A stretch of DNA of 64,000 nucleotides from Fluviibacter sp039805725 (GTDB lineage Bacteria; Pseudomonadota; Gammaproteobacteria; Burkholderiales; Rhodocyclaceae). Below are positions 49,531 to 58,109 of the stretch, in pieces; positions within the stretch are counted from its first letter, which is position 1; each line of letters begins with the position of its first letter. The DNA lies in contig JBDLTT010000065.1 in assembly GCA_039805725.1 (NCBI GenBank), positions 12,014-76,013 of the forward strand, written 5' to 3'. The notes beneath the pieces were generated by a model. The model did no database searches. It was not told where the DNA came from and worked only from the letters and a program-made list of their open reading frames with translations. The position numbers and the translations under genes are program-made.

Positions 49531-50838
49531 TTAAAGGGTCTTCACAAAGACCTTCGAGTTACGTTGATAGTTGTACATTTCGCGCTTGCGATCCGGCAAG
49601 TCTTCTACGGCGGCAGGTTGATACCCCCGCTCGATGAACCAATGCGAGGTCCGGGTCGTGAGCACATAAAGCCGGCGTATTCCCTGCGCCCGGGCACGAC
49701 CCTCAATCACCTTCATCAGACGTTCGCCATAGCCCCACTCCCGGTGTTCGCTATCGACCGCCAGGCAGGCCAATTCAGCATTTTCGCTATCCAGGATATA
49801 CAGCGCCGCACAGCCGACAATCACGTTATCGTGTTCCAGTACGGTGAACTGACCGACCTCCTGTTCGATGCGCTCACGGGGTCGATGCACGAGGGTGCCA
49901 TCCTGTTCTAGCGGTTCGATAATGGCCAGCAGGCCGGCAATGTCATCAGGTCGTGCGTCGCGCAAACGATCCAGCGAATCCCGTGTGACGATCGTGCCGA
50001 CGCCATCGTGGGTGAACAGTTCCAGAATCATCGATCCATCATTGTCGTAGCCGACCAAATGAACCCGGCTGACGCCAGCCCGGCTGGCACGAATAGAGCA
50101 CGGCAGGAATCGACGCATATCGGGCGACAGCCAGTCACCCCGCTTCAATAATTGATCAGCAGCATCGGTCGTCAGCTCGTCGATAAGCGTACCGTCTTCT
50201 TCCAAGGCGCCAGCGGTATCGCCAATATAAATGAGCTTGTCGGCACGCAAGGCAATCGCCACCGCTTCGGCAACTTCTTCCATGGCGAGGTTGAAAATCT
50301 CACCGGAAGGGCTGGGTCCCTGGCAGGACTGCAACACAATATTGCCCAGCGAATGTTGGGCGCGCATCCCCTCGACATCCACTTTGCGCACAACGCCTGC
50401 GTATTGCATATCGACGCCATCGATCACACCCAAGGGCCGCGCCGTCAGGAAATTGCCGCTAATCACACGCATGGTGTTGCCCGCCATCGGGGTATTGGGC
50501 AACCCCTGCGACAGCAACGCCTCGATTTCCAGATAGACGCTACCGACCGCGTGCAGCACGCAATCCAGCGTATCGGCATCGGTCACCCGGTAATTGCCAT
50601 GAAATTGCGAAGACAACCCCCGGTCGCGCAACTCCTCTTCGATCTGAGGCCGTGCGCCATGCACCACGACCAGGCGGATACCCAGACTGGCCAGCAAATT
50701 GATGTCATAGGCAAAAGTTTTGGCGAGCGGACCGCTGATTGCTTTACCGCCAACGGCGATAACAAAGGTCTTCCCTCGGAAGCTATTGATATAGGGCGCA
50801 ACCGAACGGAACCAGGCAACAAAATTCGGATCAGGCAC
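49531..50838 (-). CDS. argA: N-acetylglutamate synthase
   Basis: ArgA acetylates glutamate to begin arginine synthesis and is normally feedback-inhibited by arginine. The 435-residue protein has an amino-acid-kinase domain (FVIAVGGKAISG, LVVVHGARPQIEEEL, about 20-285) fused to a C-terminal GNAT domain (CLAVDSEHREWGYGERLMKVIE, about 290-435). That is the classical two-domain ArgA. Translation starts at GTG with a GGAGA site 7 bases upstream. Confidence 0.94.
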   Translation of the reverse strand: MPDPNFVAWFRSVAPYINSFRGKTFVIAVGGKAISGPLAKTFAYDINLLASLGIRLVVVHGARPQIEEELRDRGLSSQFHGNYRVTDADTLDCVLHAVGSVYLEIEALLSQGLPNTPMAGNTMRVISGNFLTARPLGVIDGVDMQYAGVVRKVDVEGMRAQHSLGNIVLQSCQGPSPSGEIFNLAMEEVAEAVAIALRADKLIYIGDTAGALEEDGTLIDELTTDAADQLLKRGDWLSPDMRRFLPCSIRASRAGVSRVHLVGYDNDGSMILELFTHDGVGTIVTRDSLDRLRDARPDDIAGLLAIIEPLEQDGTLVHRPRERIEQEVGQFTVLEHDNVIVGCAALYILDSENAELACLAVDSEHREWGYGERLMKVIEGRARAQGIRRLYVLTTRTSHWFIERGYQPAAVEDLPDRKREMYNYQRNSKVFVKTL

Positions 50839-50883
50839 GGCAGTCTCCGCCAGCAGAATTCAAGCGGCCAATATTACCGCAGA

Positions 50884-51687
50884 TCAACGCAAATCGCCCG
50901 CAATCGCCTGCGTTACCGCGAGCGCCACCGGCCCCGCTGTCTCCGTTCTGAACACGCGCGGCCCCAAACGGAAGCAAAGAAACCCGGCAGCTTTAGCCGC
51001 ATCGATCTCTTCGGGCGCAAAACCACCTTCCGGGCCAATGAGAATCGTCAGATCCGTCAGGTCTTGCTGTTGTTCCAACCACGCCGGGTAACTCTCGGTT
51101 GCATCAGGATCCAGCATGACCCGCACCCCGGTCGCCGGCTCTTTGAGTGCGTCGGCCAAGGGACAAACGCCGACCAGTTCAGGCAAGCGATTCAAGCCGC
51201 ATTGCTCAGCTGCGGCCACGATGACACCCTGCCAATGCGCATGGCGCTTATCCGCACGCAGCCCCTCCAGCTTAGTCACGCACCGGCGCGTTTCTATGGG
51301 TACACAACGATAGACCCCCAACTCGACGGATTTTTGCCAGGTGAAGTCCATACGCTCGGCCGCCGAAACGCCCTGCCATAGGGCAATACGCAATGGACTG
51401 GCACGATCATCGGGCTCAAACCCCTTCAACAGAACCTGTACGGCGCGCTGCGCACTGGCACGCGACTGCTTGCCCGCACGCTTGCCCTTTACTGGGGCAT
51501 CCGGATCACTCGCCACTTGCGGCTGCAGCACTCCGGCATAAGCACCGCCTTCGCCATTAAATATCACCAAAGGATCACCCGCCTGCAAACGCAGCACACG
51601 CACCGCGTGATTCGCCACCGCTTCGGGTAGCGTCACACAATCACCAACTGTCAGTGGTTGGGGGACGAAGAACCGTGGGATCACCAT
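50884..51687 (-). CDS. rsmE: 16S rRNA (uracil1498-N3)-methyltransferase
   Basis: RsmE methylates U1498 in the decoding centre of 16S rRNA. The 267-residue protein begins MVIPRFFVPQPL and has an N-terminal PUA-like domain with NHAVRVLRLQAGDPLVIFNGEGG. The SPOUT-class C-terminal knot follows (EQCGLNRLPEL, LIGPEGGFAPEEIDAA, LGPRVFRTETAGPVAL). An Arg/Lys-rich insertion (KGKRAGKQSRAS) in the N-terminal domain is unusual. The ATG at 51687 lies only 18 bases from the divergent IMPase ATG. Confidence 0.94.
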   Translation of the reverse strand: MVIPRFFVPQPLTVGDCVTLPEAVANHAVRVLRLQAGDPLVIFNGEGGAYAGVLQPQVASDPDAPVKGKRAGKQSRASAQRAVQVLLKGFEPDDRASPLRIALWQGVSAAERMDFTWQKSVELGVYRCVPIETRRCVTKLEGLRADKRHAHWQGVIVAAAEQCGLNRLPELVGVCPLADALKEPATGVRVMLDPDATESYPAWLEQQQDLTDLTILIGPEGGFAPEEIDAAKAAGFLCFRLGPRVFRTETAGPVALAVTQAIAGDLR

Positions 51688-51692
51688 GCTTG

Positions 51693-51699
51693 TATTATA
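51693..51699. promoter_or_regulatory. Overlapping divergent -10 elements between rsmE and the IMPase gene
   Basis: The bases TATTATA give TATTAT on the plus strand and TATAAT on the minus strand. Each lies 7-8 bases from the ATG of its gene, so both transcripts would start at or next to the start codon. Neither side has a good -35. Confidence 0.35.
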
Positions 51700-51705
51700 G
51701 AGCGC

Positions 51706-52584
51706 ATGACTGATCCGCTGATTTCCGATACGGCGCTCTGGGCAGGTTGTGCCCATTCGGTCGCCGCCTTGTTACGCGACGTCGCCGCACGAGAGGTATT
51801 ACCCCGCTGGCAAACACTCCGCGTTGATCATAAAGCCGATGGCAGCTTACTGAGTGAAGCCGATACCGCTGTTCAACAGGCGTTAGCGCAAGCCCTCCCC
51901 GAAATTTACCCTGCACCACTCCTCGGCGAAGAAAGCCCAGCCGATGAACAAGCAGCACTCTGGACCGAGGCCAATCTCGCTCATACACCCCTGTGGATCG
52001 CCGATCCCATCGATGGCACCACCAACTTTGTCTCCGGGTTGCCCTGGTACAGCATTTCGGTCGCGCTCATGCACCAGGGAAAAACTGTCGTCGCTGTGAC
52101 CTATGCCCCGGCACTCAACAGTCTTTGGCACGCCTCACTGGGCGGTGGCGCGTTTTGCGATGACCAACCACTAACCTTGCCCACGGCTGCCAGACCGCTG
52201 CGGTCTTGTCTCGTCGGTGTCGACATGACTTTTTTGCCACAAGCGTTAAGGCAGACCATCGCCAACGTCTCGCCTTCCGGCTTGTCGCAAGGCGCTGATC
52301 AAACTGCGCCCTGGCGCGGATGGCGCAGCCTCGGCGCCAGCACCCTGGAGTGGTGCGCCTTGGCCTCAGGCCAAATCCAGGCTTATATCCACGGCGGACA
52401 AATGCCCTGGGATGCCGCTGCCGGTCACCTAATCCTGGCTGAAGCGGGTGGTCACAGCATCGGGCTCTCTGATGACACGACAGCAGACCGCCTCACACCT
52501 AAGGCGTACGCCGCAGCCGCTCCCGCCGTCTGGCCCGAATGGCGGGCATGGTTGCGCGAACAGCGGATGTACAATCACGCCTAA
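51706..52584 (+). CDS. Inositol monophosphatase-family protein
   Basis: A 292-residue Mg2+-dependent, Li+-sensitive phosphatase fold. Metal-site motifs are LLGEES, WIADPIDGTTNFVSGLPWYSISVAL and the C-terminal PWDAAAGHLILAEAGG. The family includes inositol-1-phosphatase (SuhB), 3'-phosphoadenosine-5'-phosphate phosphatase (CysQ) and histidinol-phosphatase, and the substrate cannot be fixed here. The ATG at 51706 is the likely start. It lies 23 bases before fbp, another sugar phosphatase of the same superfamily. Confidence 0.88.
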   Translation: MTDPLISDTALWAGCAHSVAALLRDVAAREVLPRWQTLRVDHKADGSLLSEADTAVQQALAQALPEIYPAPLLGEESPADEQAALWTEANLAHTPLWIADPIDGTTNFVSGLPWYSISVALMHQGKTVVAVTYAPALNSLWHASLGGGAFCDDQPLTLPTAARPLRSCLVGVDMTFLPQALRQTIANVSPSGLSQGADQTAPWRGWRSLGASTLEWCALASGQIQAYIHGGQMPWDAAAGHLILAEAGGHSIGLSDDTTADRLTPKAYAAAAPAVWPEWRAWLREQRMYNHA

Positions 52585-52607
52585 TATCCCTTGGCTTGGT
52601 TTCCATC

Positions 52608-53606
52608 ATGCGCATTCCCCTGTCCCGCTTCCTGATCGAACAGCAACGCACCCACAACAATCTGGATCCGAATCTGCGTCTGCTGATTGAAGTCGTGGCG
52701 CGTGCCTGCAAGGCCATCGCTATCGCCATCGGCAAGGGCGGCCTCGGTGAGGCCATGGGCAGCGCCGGTACCGACAACGTGCAAGGCGAAGTGCAAAAGA
52801 AACTGGACATCATTTCCAACGAGATCCTGCTCGACGCTAACGAATGGGGCGGTCATCTTGCCGCCATGGCCTCGGAAGAAATGGATCTGCCTTTCTGTAT
52901 TCCGAACCGTTATCCGAAAGGCGAATACCTGCTGGTATTCGATCCGCTCGATGGCTCGTCCAATATTGATGTCAACATCTCGGTCGGTACGATCTTCTCG
53001 GTGCTCAAAGCCCCAGAAGGGATCGACTGCGCCAATGGCGAAGCCTTCCTGCAAAAAGGTTGCCAGCAGGTTGCCGCCGGCTATGCTGTTTATGGACCAA
53101 ACACCCAATTGGTGCTGACCTTCGGTCACGGCGTTCATGTCTTCACACTCGATCGCGAAGTTGGCACTTTCCGCCTGACCCAGGAAAACCTCTCGATCCC
53201 GGCCGATACCCGCGAGTTCGCGATCAACATGTCGAACCAGCGCCATTGGGAAGCGCCCGTGCAACGCTACGTCGCCGAAATGCTCGCTGGCAAAGCCGGC
53301 CCACGCGGCGAAGACTTCAATATGCGCTGGGTTGCCTCGATGGTAGCCGATGTGCATCGCATCCTGTCGCGCGGCGGGATCTTCATGTACCCGATGGATG
53401 CCAAAGTCGCTAAACAGGGCGGCAAACTGCGCCTACTCTATGAAGCCAACCCGATGGCGTTTCTGGTCGAACAAGCGGGTGGCGCGGCAACGACTGGTCG
53501 CGAACGCATTCTCGATCTGCAACCGACGACCCTGCACCAGCGCGTCCCGGTCATCCTCGGCTCGAAGAACGAGGTTGAGCGCGTCACCTCGTATCACCAG
53601 GGTTAA
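52608..53606 (+). CDS. fbp: Fructose-1,6-bisphosphatase class I
   Basis: Class I FBPase hydrolyses fructose-1,6-bisphosphate in gluconeogenesis and the Calvin cycle. The 332-residue protein has GEVQKKLDIISNEIL, LAAMASEEMD, the metal motif FDPLDGSSNIDVNISVGTIFS, and YVGSMVADVHR-like WVASMVADVHRILSRGGIFMYP. The ATG at 52608 gives the family start. The frame upstream overlaps the IMPase gene. It precedes tkt by 169 bases. Confidence 0.96.
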   Translation: MRIPLSRFLIEQQRTHNNLDPNLRLLIEVVARACKAIAIAIGKGGLGEAMGSAGTDNVQGEVQKKLDIISNEILLDANEWGGHLAAMASEEMDLPFCIPNRYPKGEYLLVFDPLDGSSNIDVNISVGTIFSVLKAPEGIDCANGEAFLQKGCQQVAAGYAVYGPNTQLVLTFGHGVHVFTLDREVGTFRLTQENLSIPADTREFAINMSNQRHWEAPVQRYVAEMLAGKAGPRGEDFNMRWVASMVADVHRILSRGGIFMYPMDAKVAKQGGKLRLLYEANPMAFLVEQAGGAATTGRERILDLQPTTLHQRVPVILGSKNEVERVTSYHQG

Positions 53607-53722
53607 TAAAAGGAAGCGCCATGGTTTGCGCTCAGCAGCACGCGGGGCAAGCCCGCCTCTCATCGACAAAAAGCGTCGCAAATCGAGCCAAGCCTGACCC
53701 CGCATACTGCTCTGAATCTCCT

Positions 53723-53751
53723 TTGCAGCCACGCCCGTTTTAGCCGATAAT
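53723..53751 (+). promoter_or_regulatory. Candidate promoter for tkt-gap-pgk-pyk-fba
   Basis: TTGCAG (53723-53728) and GATAAT (53746-53751, 5/6) are separated by exactly 17 bases. The implied start lies about 18 bases before the tkt GTG. The -35 is weak. Confidence 0.35.
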
Positions 53752-53775
53752 TACGACTTTTGTCGGGCCTTTGTC

Positions 53776-55821
53776 GTGTCCTCCCTGTCTGCCGCCAACA
53801 CACCCTCCCGTCCTGCCCGCCCCGCACCCGCCGCGCCGGCTTATAACGAACTCACTGGCGCTATTCGCGCCCTGGCCATGGACGCCGTCCAGCAGGCCAA
53901 CTCCGGCCACCCCGGCATGCCGCTCGGCATGGCCGAAATTGCTGAAGTGCTCTGGCGCCAGCATCTTAGCCACAATCCCGCCAACCCGGCCTGGCCGAAC
54001 CGCGACCGCTTCGTGCTATCGAACGGCCATGGCTCGATGCTGCTCTACGCCCTGCTGCACCTGAGCGGCTATGACCTGACGATCGAAGATCTCAAACAAT
54101 TCCGCCAACTGCACAGCCGTACGCCGGGCCACCCGGAATATGGCTACACGCCCGGGGTCGAAACGACCACCGGTCCGCTCGGCCAGGGGATCGCCAACGC
54201 CGTGGGCATGGCGATTAATGAAAAGCTGTTGGCTGCCGAATTTAACCGCGATGGCCACACCATCGTCGATCATCACACCTACGCCTTTATGGGCGACGGC
54301 TGCCTCATGGAAGGTGTCTCACACGAAGCCTGTTCGCTGGCCGGCACGCTGGGCCTGGGTAAGCTGATCGCTTTCTGGGACGACAACGGTATTTCCATCG
54401 ACGGCCAAGTTGAAGGCTGGTTCACCGACGATACCCCGGGTCGCTTTGCTGCCTATGGCTGGCAGGTCATCCCCAACGTCAATGGCCACGATGCCGCCGC
54501 CATCGATGCGGCCATTAAGGCGGCCAAAGCGGACACCAAGCGTCCGACGCTGATCTGCTGCCGTACCGCCATCGGGATGGGATCGCCCCATAAAGCCAAC
54601 ACTGCCGATGTGCACGGGTCACCGCTGGGCGCTGATGAAATCGCCGCCACGCGCACCGCGATTGGCTGGACGCATGCCGCGTTTGAAATCCCAGCCAATG
54701 TTTACGCCGCCTGGAACGCCCGCGCGGCGGGTACCGAACGCGAGGCTGCCTGGGACAAGATCTTCGCCGCTTACAGCCAAGCCTTCCCGGCGGAAGCGGC
54801 CGAATTCACGCGTCGCTTGTCCGGCAAGTTACCCGCCAACTGGTCCAAGACCGCGCACGACTTCATCGCAGCGACCCAGGCCAAGGCCGAAACGGTGGCC
54901 ACACGGAAAGCCTCGCAACTGGCGATTGAAGCGCTGGCGCCGAATCTGCCGGAACTGCTCGGCGGCTCGGCCGACCTCGCCGGTTCTAACCTCACCTGGT
55001 GGAAAGGCGCCAAAGGCGTCACCGCCACCGATGGCGGCAACTATCTGTTCTACGGCGTGCGCGAATTTGGCATGACCGCGATCGCCAATGGCATTGCGCT
55101 GGCTGGCGGTTTTATTCCCTACACCGCCACGTTCATGGTGTTCTCGGATTACGCCCGTAACGCGATCCGCATGGCGGCGCTGATGAAAGTGCGTCAGATC
55201 ATGGTCTACACCCACGACTCGATTGGTCTGGGTGAAGATGGCCCAACGCACCAACCGGTCGAACATGCCGCTTCGCTGCGCCTGATTCCCAATCTGGATG
55301 TCTGGCGTCCAGCCGATGCGACCGAAACGGCCGTCGCCTGGGTCAAGGCGGTCGAAAACCGTACTGGCCCGACCGCGCTGCTGTTGTCGCGGCAAAATCT
55401 GCCGCCGGTCGCCAACAAAATCGCCGCTGCGGATATCGCCCGTGGCGGCTATGTCGTTTCGCCGGCGGTCAACGCCAAAGCTGCGCTGATTGCCACAGGC
55501 TCCGAAGTCAAGCTGGCACTGGATGCTCAAGCGGCGCTGGCCGAAACCGGTGTTGCCGTCAGCGTGGTATCGATGCCGTCAACCACCACCTTCGACCAGC
55601 AAGATAAGGCCTGGCGCGATCTGGTCTTACCGGCCGGTCTGCCCCGCGTCGCCATCGAAGCCGGTCATCCGGATGGCTGGTACAAATACGTTGGCCTGGA
55701 CGGCGCGGTCATTGGCCTCGCCCGCTTCGGCGAATCGGCACCGGCCGGTCAGCTATTCAAGGAATTCGGCTTCACCGTCGAAAACGTCATCAACACCGTC
55801 CGCGGTGTGCTTTCGAAATAA
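53776..55821 (+). CDS. tkt: Transketolase
   Basis: Transketolase moves two-carbon ketol units between sugar phosphates with thiamine diphosphate, in the pentose phosphate and Calvin cycles. The 681-residue protein has ANSGHPGMPLGMAEIAEVLW, NGHGSMLLYALLHLSGYDL, the TPP motif MGDGCLMEGVSHEA..WDDNGISIDG, DLAGSN, REFGMTAIANGIAL and GEDGPTHQPVEH. Translation starts at GTG (53776); no ATG precedes the conserved region. An Ala/Pro-rich N-terminal extension of about 24 residues is unusual. It leads the glycolytic/Calvin gene run. Confidence 0.96.
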   Translation: MSSLSAANTPSRPARPAPAAPAYNELTGAIRALAMDAVQQANSGHPGMPLGMAEIAEVLWRQHLSHNPANPAWPNRDRFVLSNGHGSMLLYALLHLSGYDLTIEDLKQFRQLHSRTPGHPEYGYTPGVETTTGPLGQGIANAVGMAINEKLLAAEFNRDGHTIVDHHTYAFMGDGCLMEGVSHEACSLAGTLGLGKLIAFWDDNGISIDGQVEGWFTDDTPGRFAAYGWQVIPNVNGHDAAAIDAAIKAAKADTKRPTLICCRTAIGMGSPHKANTADVHGSPLGADEIAATRTAIGWTHAAFEIPANVYAAWNARAAGTEREAAWDKIFAAYSQAFPAEAAEFTRRLSGKLPANWSKTAHDFIAATQAKAETVATRKASQLAIEALAPNLPELLGGSADLAGSNLTWWKGAKGVTATDGGNYLFYGVREFGMTAIANGIALAGGFIPYTATFMVFSDYARNAIRMAALMKVRQIMVYTHDSIGLGEDGPTHQPVEHAASLRLIPNLDVWRPADATETAVAWVKAVENRTGPTALLLSRQNLPPVANKIAAADIARGGYVVSPAVNAKAALIATGSEVKLALDAQAALAETGVAVSVVSMPSTTTFDQQDKAWRDLVLPAGLPRVAIEAGHPDGWYKYVGLDGAVIGLARFGESAPAGQLFKEFGFTVENVINTVRGVLSK

Positions 55822-55857
55822 TCTGCAGTCTCACATTTAAATACACGGAGATTTACC

Positions 55858-56886
55858 ATGACCATTAATGTCGCTATCAACGGTTTCGGTCGTATCGGTC
55901 GTTGCACCCTGCGTGCAATCTATGAGCTGGGTCTGCAGAACGAATTCAACGTAGTTGCCATCAATGCATCGGGCGATCTCAAGACTAACGCCCACCTGCT
56001 GAAGTACGACACCACGCACGGTCGTTTCCGTACGCCGGTCGAGACCGAAGGCGAAAACTGCATCATCATCGACGGCAAGAAGATCGCTTTCTACTCGACT
56101 AAGGACCCAAAGGCCATCAACTGGGCCGATCACAAAGTCGACATGGTCCTGGAATGTACCGGTGCGTACACCTCCAAGGCCAAAGCGCAAGCCCTGCTGG
56201 AGCAAGGCGCCAAGCGCGTACTGATCTCGGCACCCGGGGGTGATGACGTCGATGCCACCGTGGTGTTCGGTGTCAACACCGATGTCCTCAAGGGCGACAT
56301 GACGGTCGTGTCGAACGCCTCGTGCACCACCAACTGCCTGGCCCCGGTCGCCAAGATCCTGTCGGACAACGTCGGCATCAAGTCCGGCCTGATGACCACG
56401 GTTCACGCTTACACCAATGACCAGGTCACCGTGGACGTGCGCCACAAGGATCTGCGCCGCGCCCGCGCCGCCGCCCAGAACATCATCCCGACCAAGACTG
56501 GTGCTGCTGCTGCCGTAGGTCTGGTGCTACCACAATTGAAGGGCAAGTTTGACGGTTTCGCCCTGCGCGTACCGACCATCAACGTGTCGCTCGTTGACCT
56601 CACCTTTACGACGGATCGTCCAACCACCAAGGACGAAATCAATAGTTTGATGACGGCCGCGGCTAACGGCCCGATGAAGAACGTGCTGGCCGTCAACAAC
56701 GACCCACTGGTGTCGTCGGACTTCAACCATGACCCGCACTCCTCGACCTTCGACGCCACGCAAACCCGTGTCATCCAAGCCGAAGATGGCTCGACGCTGG
56801 TCAAGGTGTTGGCCTGGTACGACAATGAGTGGGGTTACAGCTGTCGCATGCTGGACACCGCCCGCGCCTGGGTTAATGCCAAGTAA
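55858..56886 (+). CDS. gap: Glyceraldehyde-3-phosphate dehydrogenase
   Basis: GAPDH interconverts glyceraldehyde-3-phosphate and 1,3-bisphosphoglycerate. The 342-residue protein has the NAD-binding INGFGRIGRCTLRA, the catalytic SNASCTTNCLAP (Cys near 157), AAAQNIIPTKTGAAAAVGLVLPQLKGKFDGFALRVP, and WYDNEWGYSCRM. Residues after the nucleotide-binding loop (VVAINASGDLKTNAHLLKYD) show INASGD rather than IND, which may mean dual NAD/NADP use. A GGAG site precedes the ATG. It lies 36 bases after tkt and 24 bases before pgk. Confidence 0.96.
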   Translation: MTINVAINGFGRIGRCTLRAIYELGLQNEFNVVAINASGDLKTNAHLLKYDTTHGRFRTPVETEGENCIIIDGKKIAFYSTKDPKAINWADHKVDMVLECTGAYTSKAKAQALLEQGAKRVLISAPGGDDVDATVVFGVNTDVLKGDMTVVSNASCTTNCLAPVAKILSDNVGIKSGLMTTVHAYTNDQVTVDVRHKDLRRARAAAQNIIPTKTGAAAAVGLVLPQLKGKFDGFALRVPTINVSLVDLTFTTDRPTTKDEINSLMTAAANGPMKNVLAVNNDPLVSSDFNHDPHSSTFDATQTRVIQAEDGSTLVKVLAWYDNEWGYSCRMLDTARAWVNAK

Positions 56887-56910
56887 TCCATCGCACCACG
56901 GAGCCCGATC

Positions 56911-58095
56911 ATGAACGTCAAGAAGCTGACCGATGTCGATGTGCGCGGCAAGCGCGTTTTCATTCGTGCCGATCTGAACGTCCCGCAGGACGACGCCGGC
57001 AACATCACCGAAGACACCCGCATCCGCGCCTCGATCCCGTCGATCAAGTACTGTCTGGATAACGGTGCTGCCGTGATGGTGACCTCCCATCTCGGTCGTC
57101 CGACCGAAGGCGAAGTCAAGGCCGACGATACCCTCATGCCGGTTGCCGTCCGTCTAGGTCAGCTGCTTAACAAACCGGTTCGTCTGATCCAGAACTGGGT
57201 CGAAGGCGGTTTTGAGGTTAAGCCCGGCGAAGTGGTGCTGCTGGAAAACTGCCGCTGCAACAAGGGTGAGAAAAAAGACAACGAAGAGCTGGCGCAGAAA
57301 ATGGCCAAGCTATGCGACGTCTACGTCAATGACGCTTTCGGTACGGCACACCGTGCCGAAGCCACCACGCACGGTATTGCCCGCTTTGCCCCCGTGGCCT
57401 GTGCCGGCATATTGATGGGTGCCGAGATCGATGCTCTGGCACGCGCGATTGAGAATCCGGCCCGCCCGCTGGTGGCCATCGTTGGCGGCGCCAAGGTCTC
57501 ATCCAAACTCGTGATCCTCAAGTCGCTGGCCGAAAAGGTCGATCAGCTGATCGTTGGCGGCGGTATCGCCAACACCTTCCTGCTGGCGTCGGGGCACCGC
57601 ATTGGTGAATCGCTGGCCGAACCGGAGCTGGTCAAGGAAGCCCAGGCCATCATGGACATGATGAAAGCACGGGGCGCCGAAGTACCGCTGCCGGTCGACG
57701 TGGTTGTGGCCGATGAAGTCTCTGCCCTCGCCCGTGCCAACAAGATCCCCGTGGACGAAGTCTCTGCCCACGACCGTATTCTGGACGTCGGCCCGAAAAC
57801 GGCCGCCCGCCTGTCCGAAATCATCGCCCACGCCGGCACCATCATCTGGAACGGCCCGGTTGGCGTCTTCGAGCACGATCAGTTTGCCGGCGGCACCAAG
57901 ATGATGTCTTCCGCCATCGCCCACTCGGATGCCTTTTCTATCGCCGGTGGCGGCGATACGCTGGCCGCGATCGCCAAATTCAAGATTGCCGACGATGTCG
58001 GTTATATCTCGACCGGTGGTGGTGCCTTCCTGGAATTCCTGGAAGGCAAGACCCTGCCGGCCATCGAAGCCCTCGAAGCCCGCGCTAACGGCTAA
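56911..58095 (+). CDS. pgk: Phosphoglycerate kinase
   Basis: PGK transfers phosphate between 1,3-bisphosphoglycerate and ADP. The 394-residue protein shows KRVFIRADLNVPQDD, TSHLGRPTEGE, LLENCRCNKGEKKD (the usual motif is NxRF, and here NCRC is seen), VNDAFGTAHRAEATT, AIVGGAKVSSKL and the nucleotide motif GGGDTLAAIAKF. It lies between gap and pyk with gaps of 24 and 14 bases, so cotranscription is likely. Confidence 0.97.
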   Translation: MNVKKLTDVDVRGKRVFIRADLNVPQDDAGNITEDTRIRASIPSIKYCLDNGAAVMVTSHLGRPTEGEVKADDTLMPVAVRLGQLLNKPVRLIQNWVEGGFEVKPGEVVLLENCRCNKGEKKDNEELAQKMAKLCDVYVNDAFGTAHRAEATTHGIARFAPVACAGILMGAEIDALARAIENPARPLVAIVGGAKVSSKLVILKSLAEKVDQLIVGGGIANTFLLASGHRIGESLAEPELVKEAQAIMDMMKARGAEVPLPVDVVVADEVSALARANKIPVDEVSAHDRILDVGPKTAARLSEIIAHAGTIIWNGPVGVFEHDQFAGGTKMMSSAIAHSDAFSIAGGGDTLAAIAKFKIADDVGYISTGGGAFLEFLEGKTLPAIEALEARANG

Positions 58096-58109
58096 GCCGG
58101 GAGGTCGCC

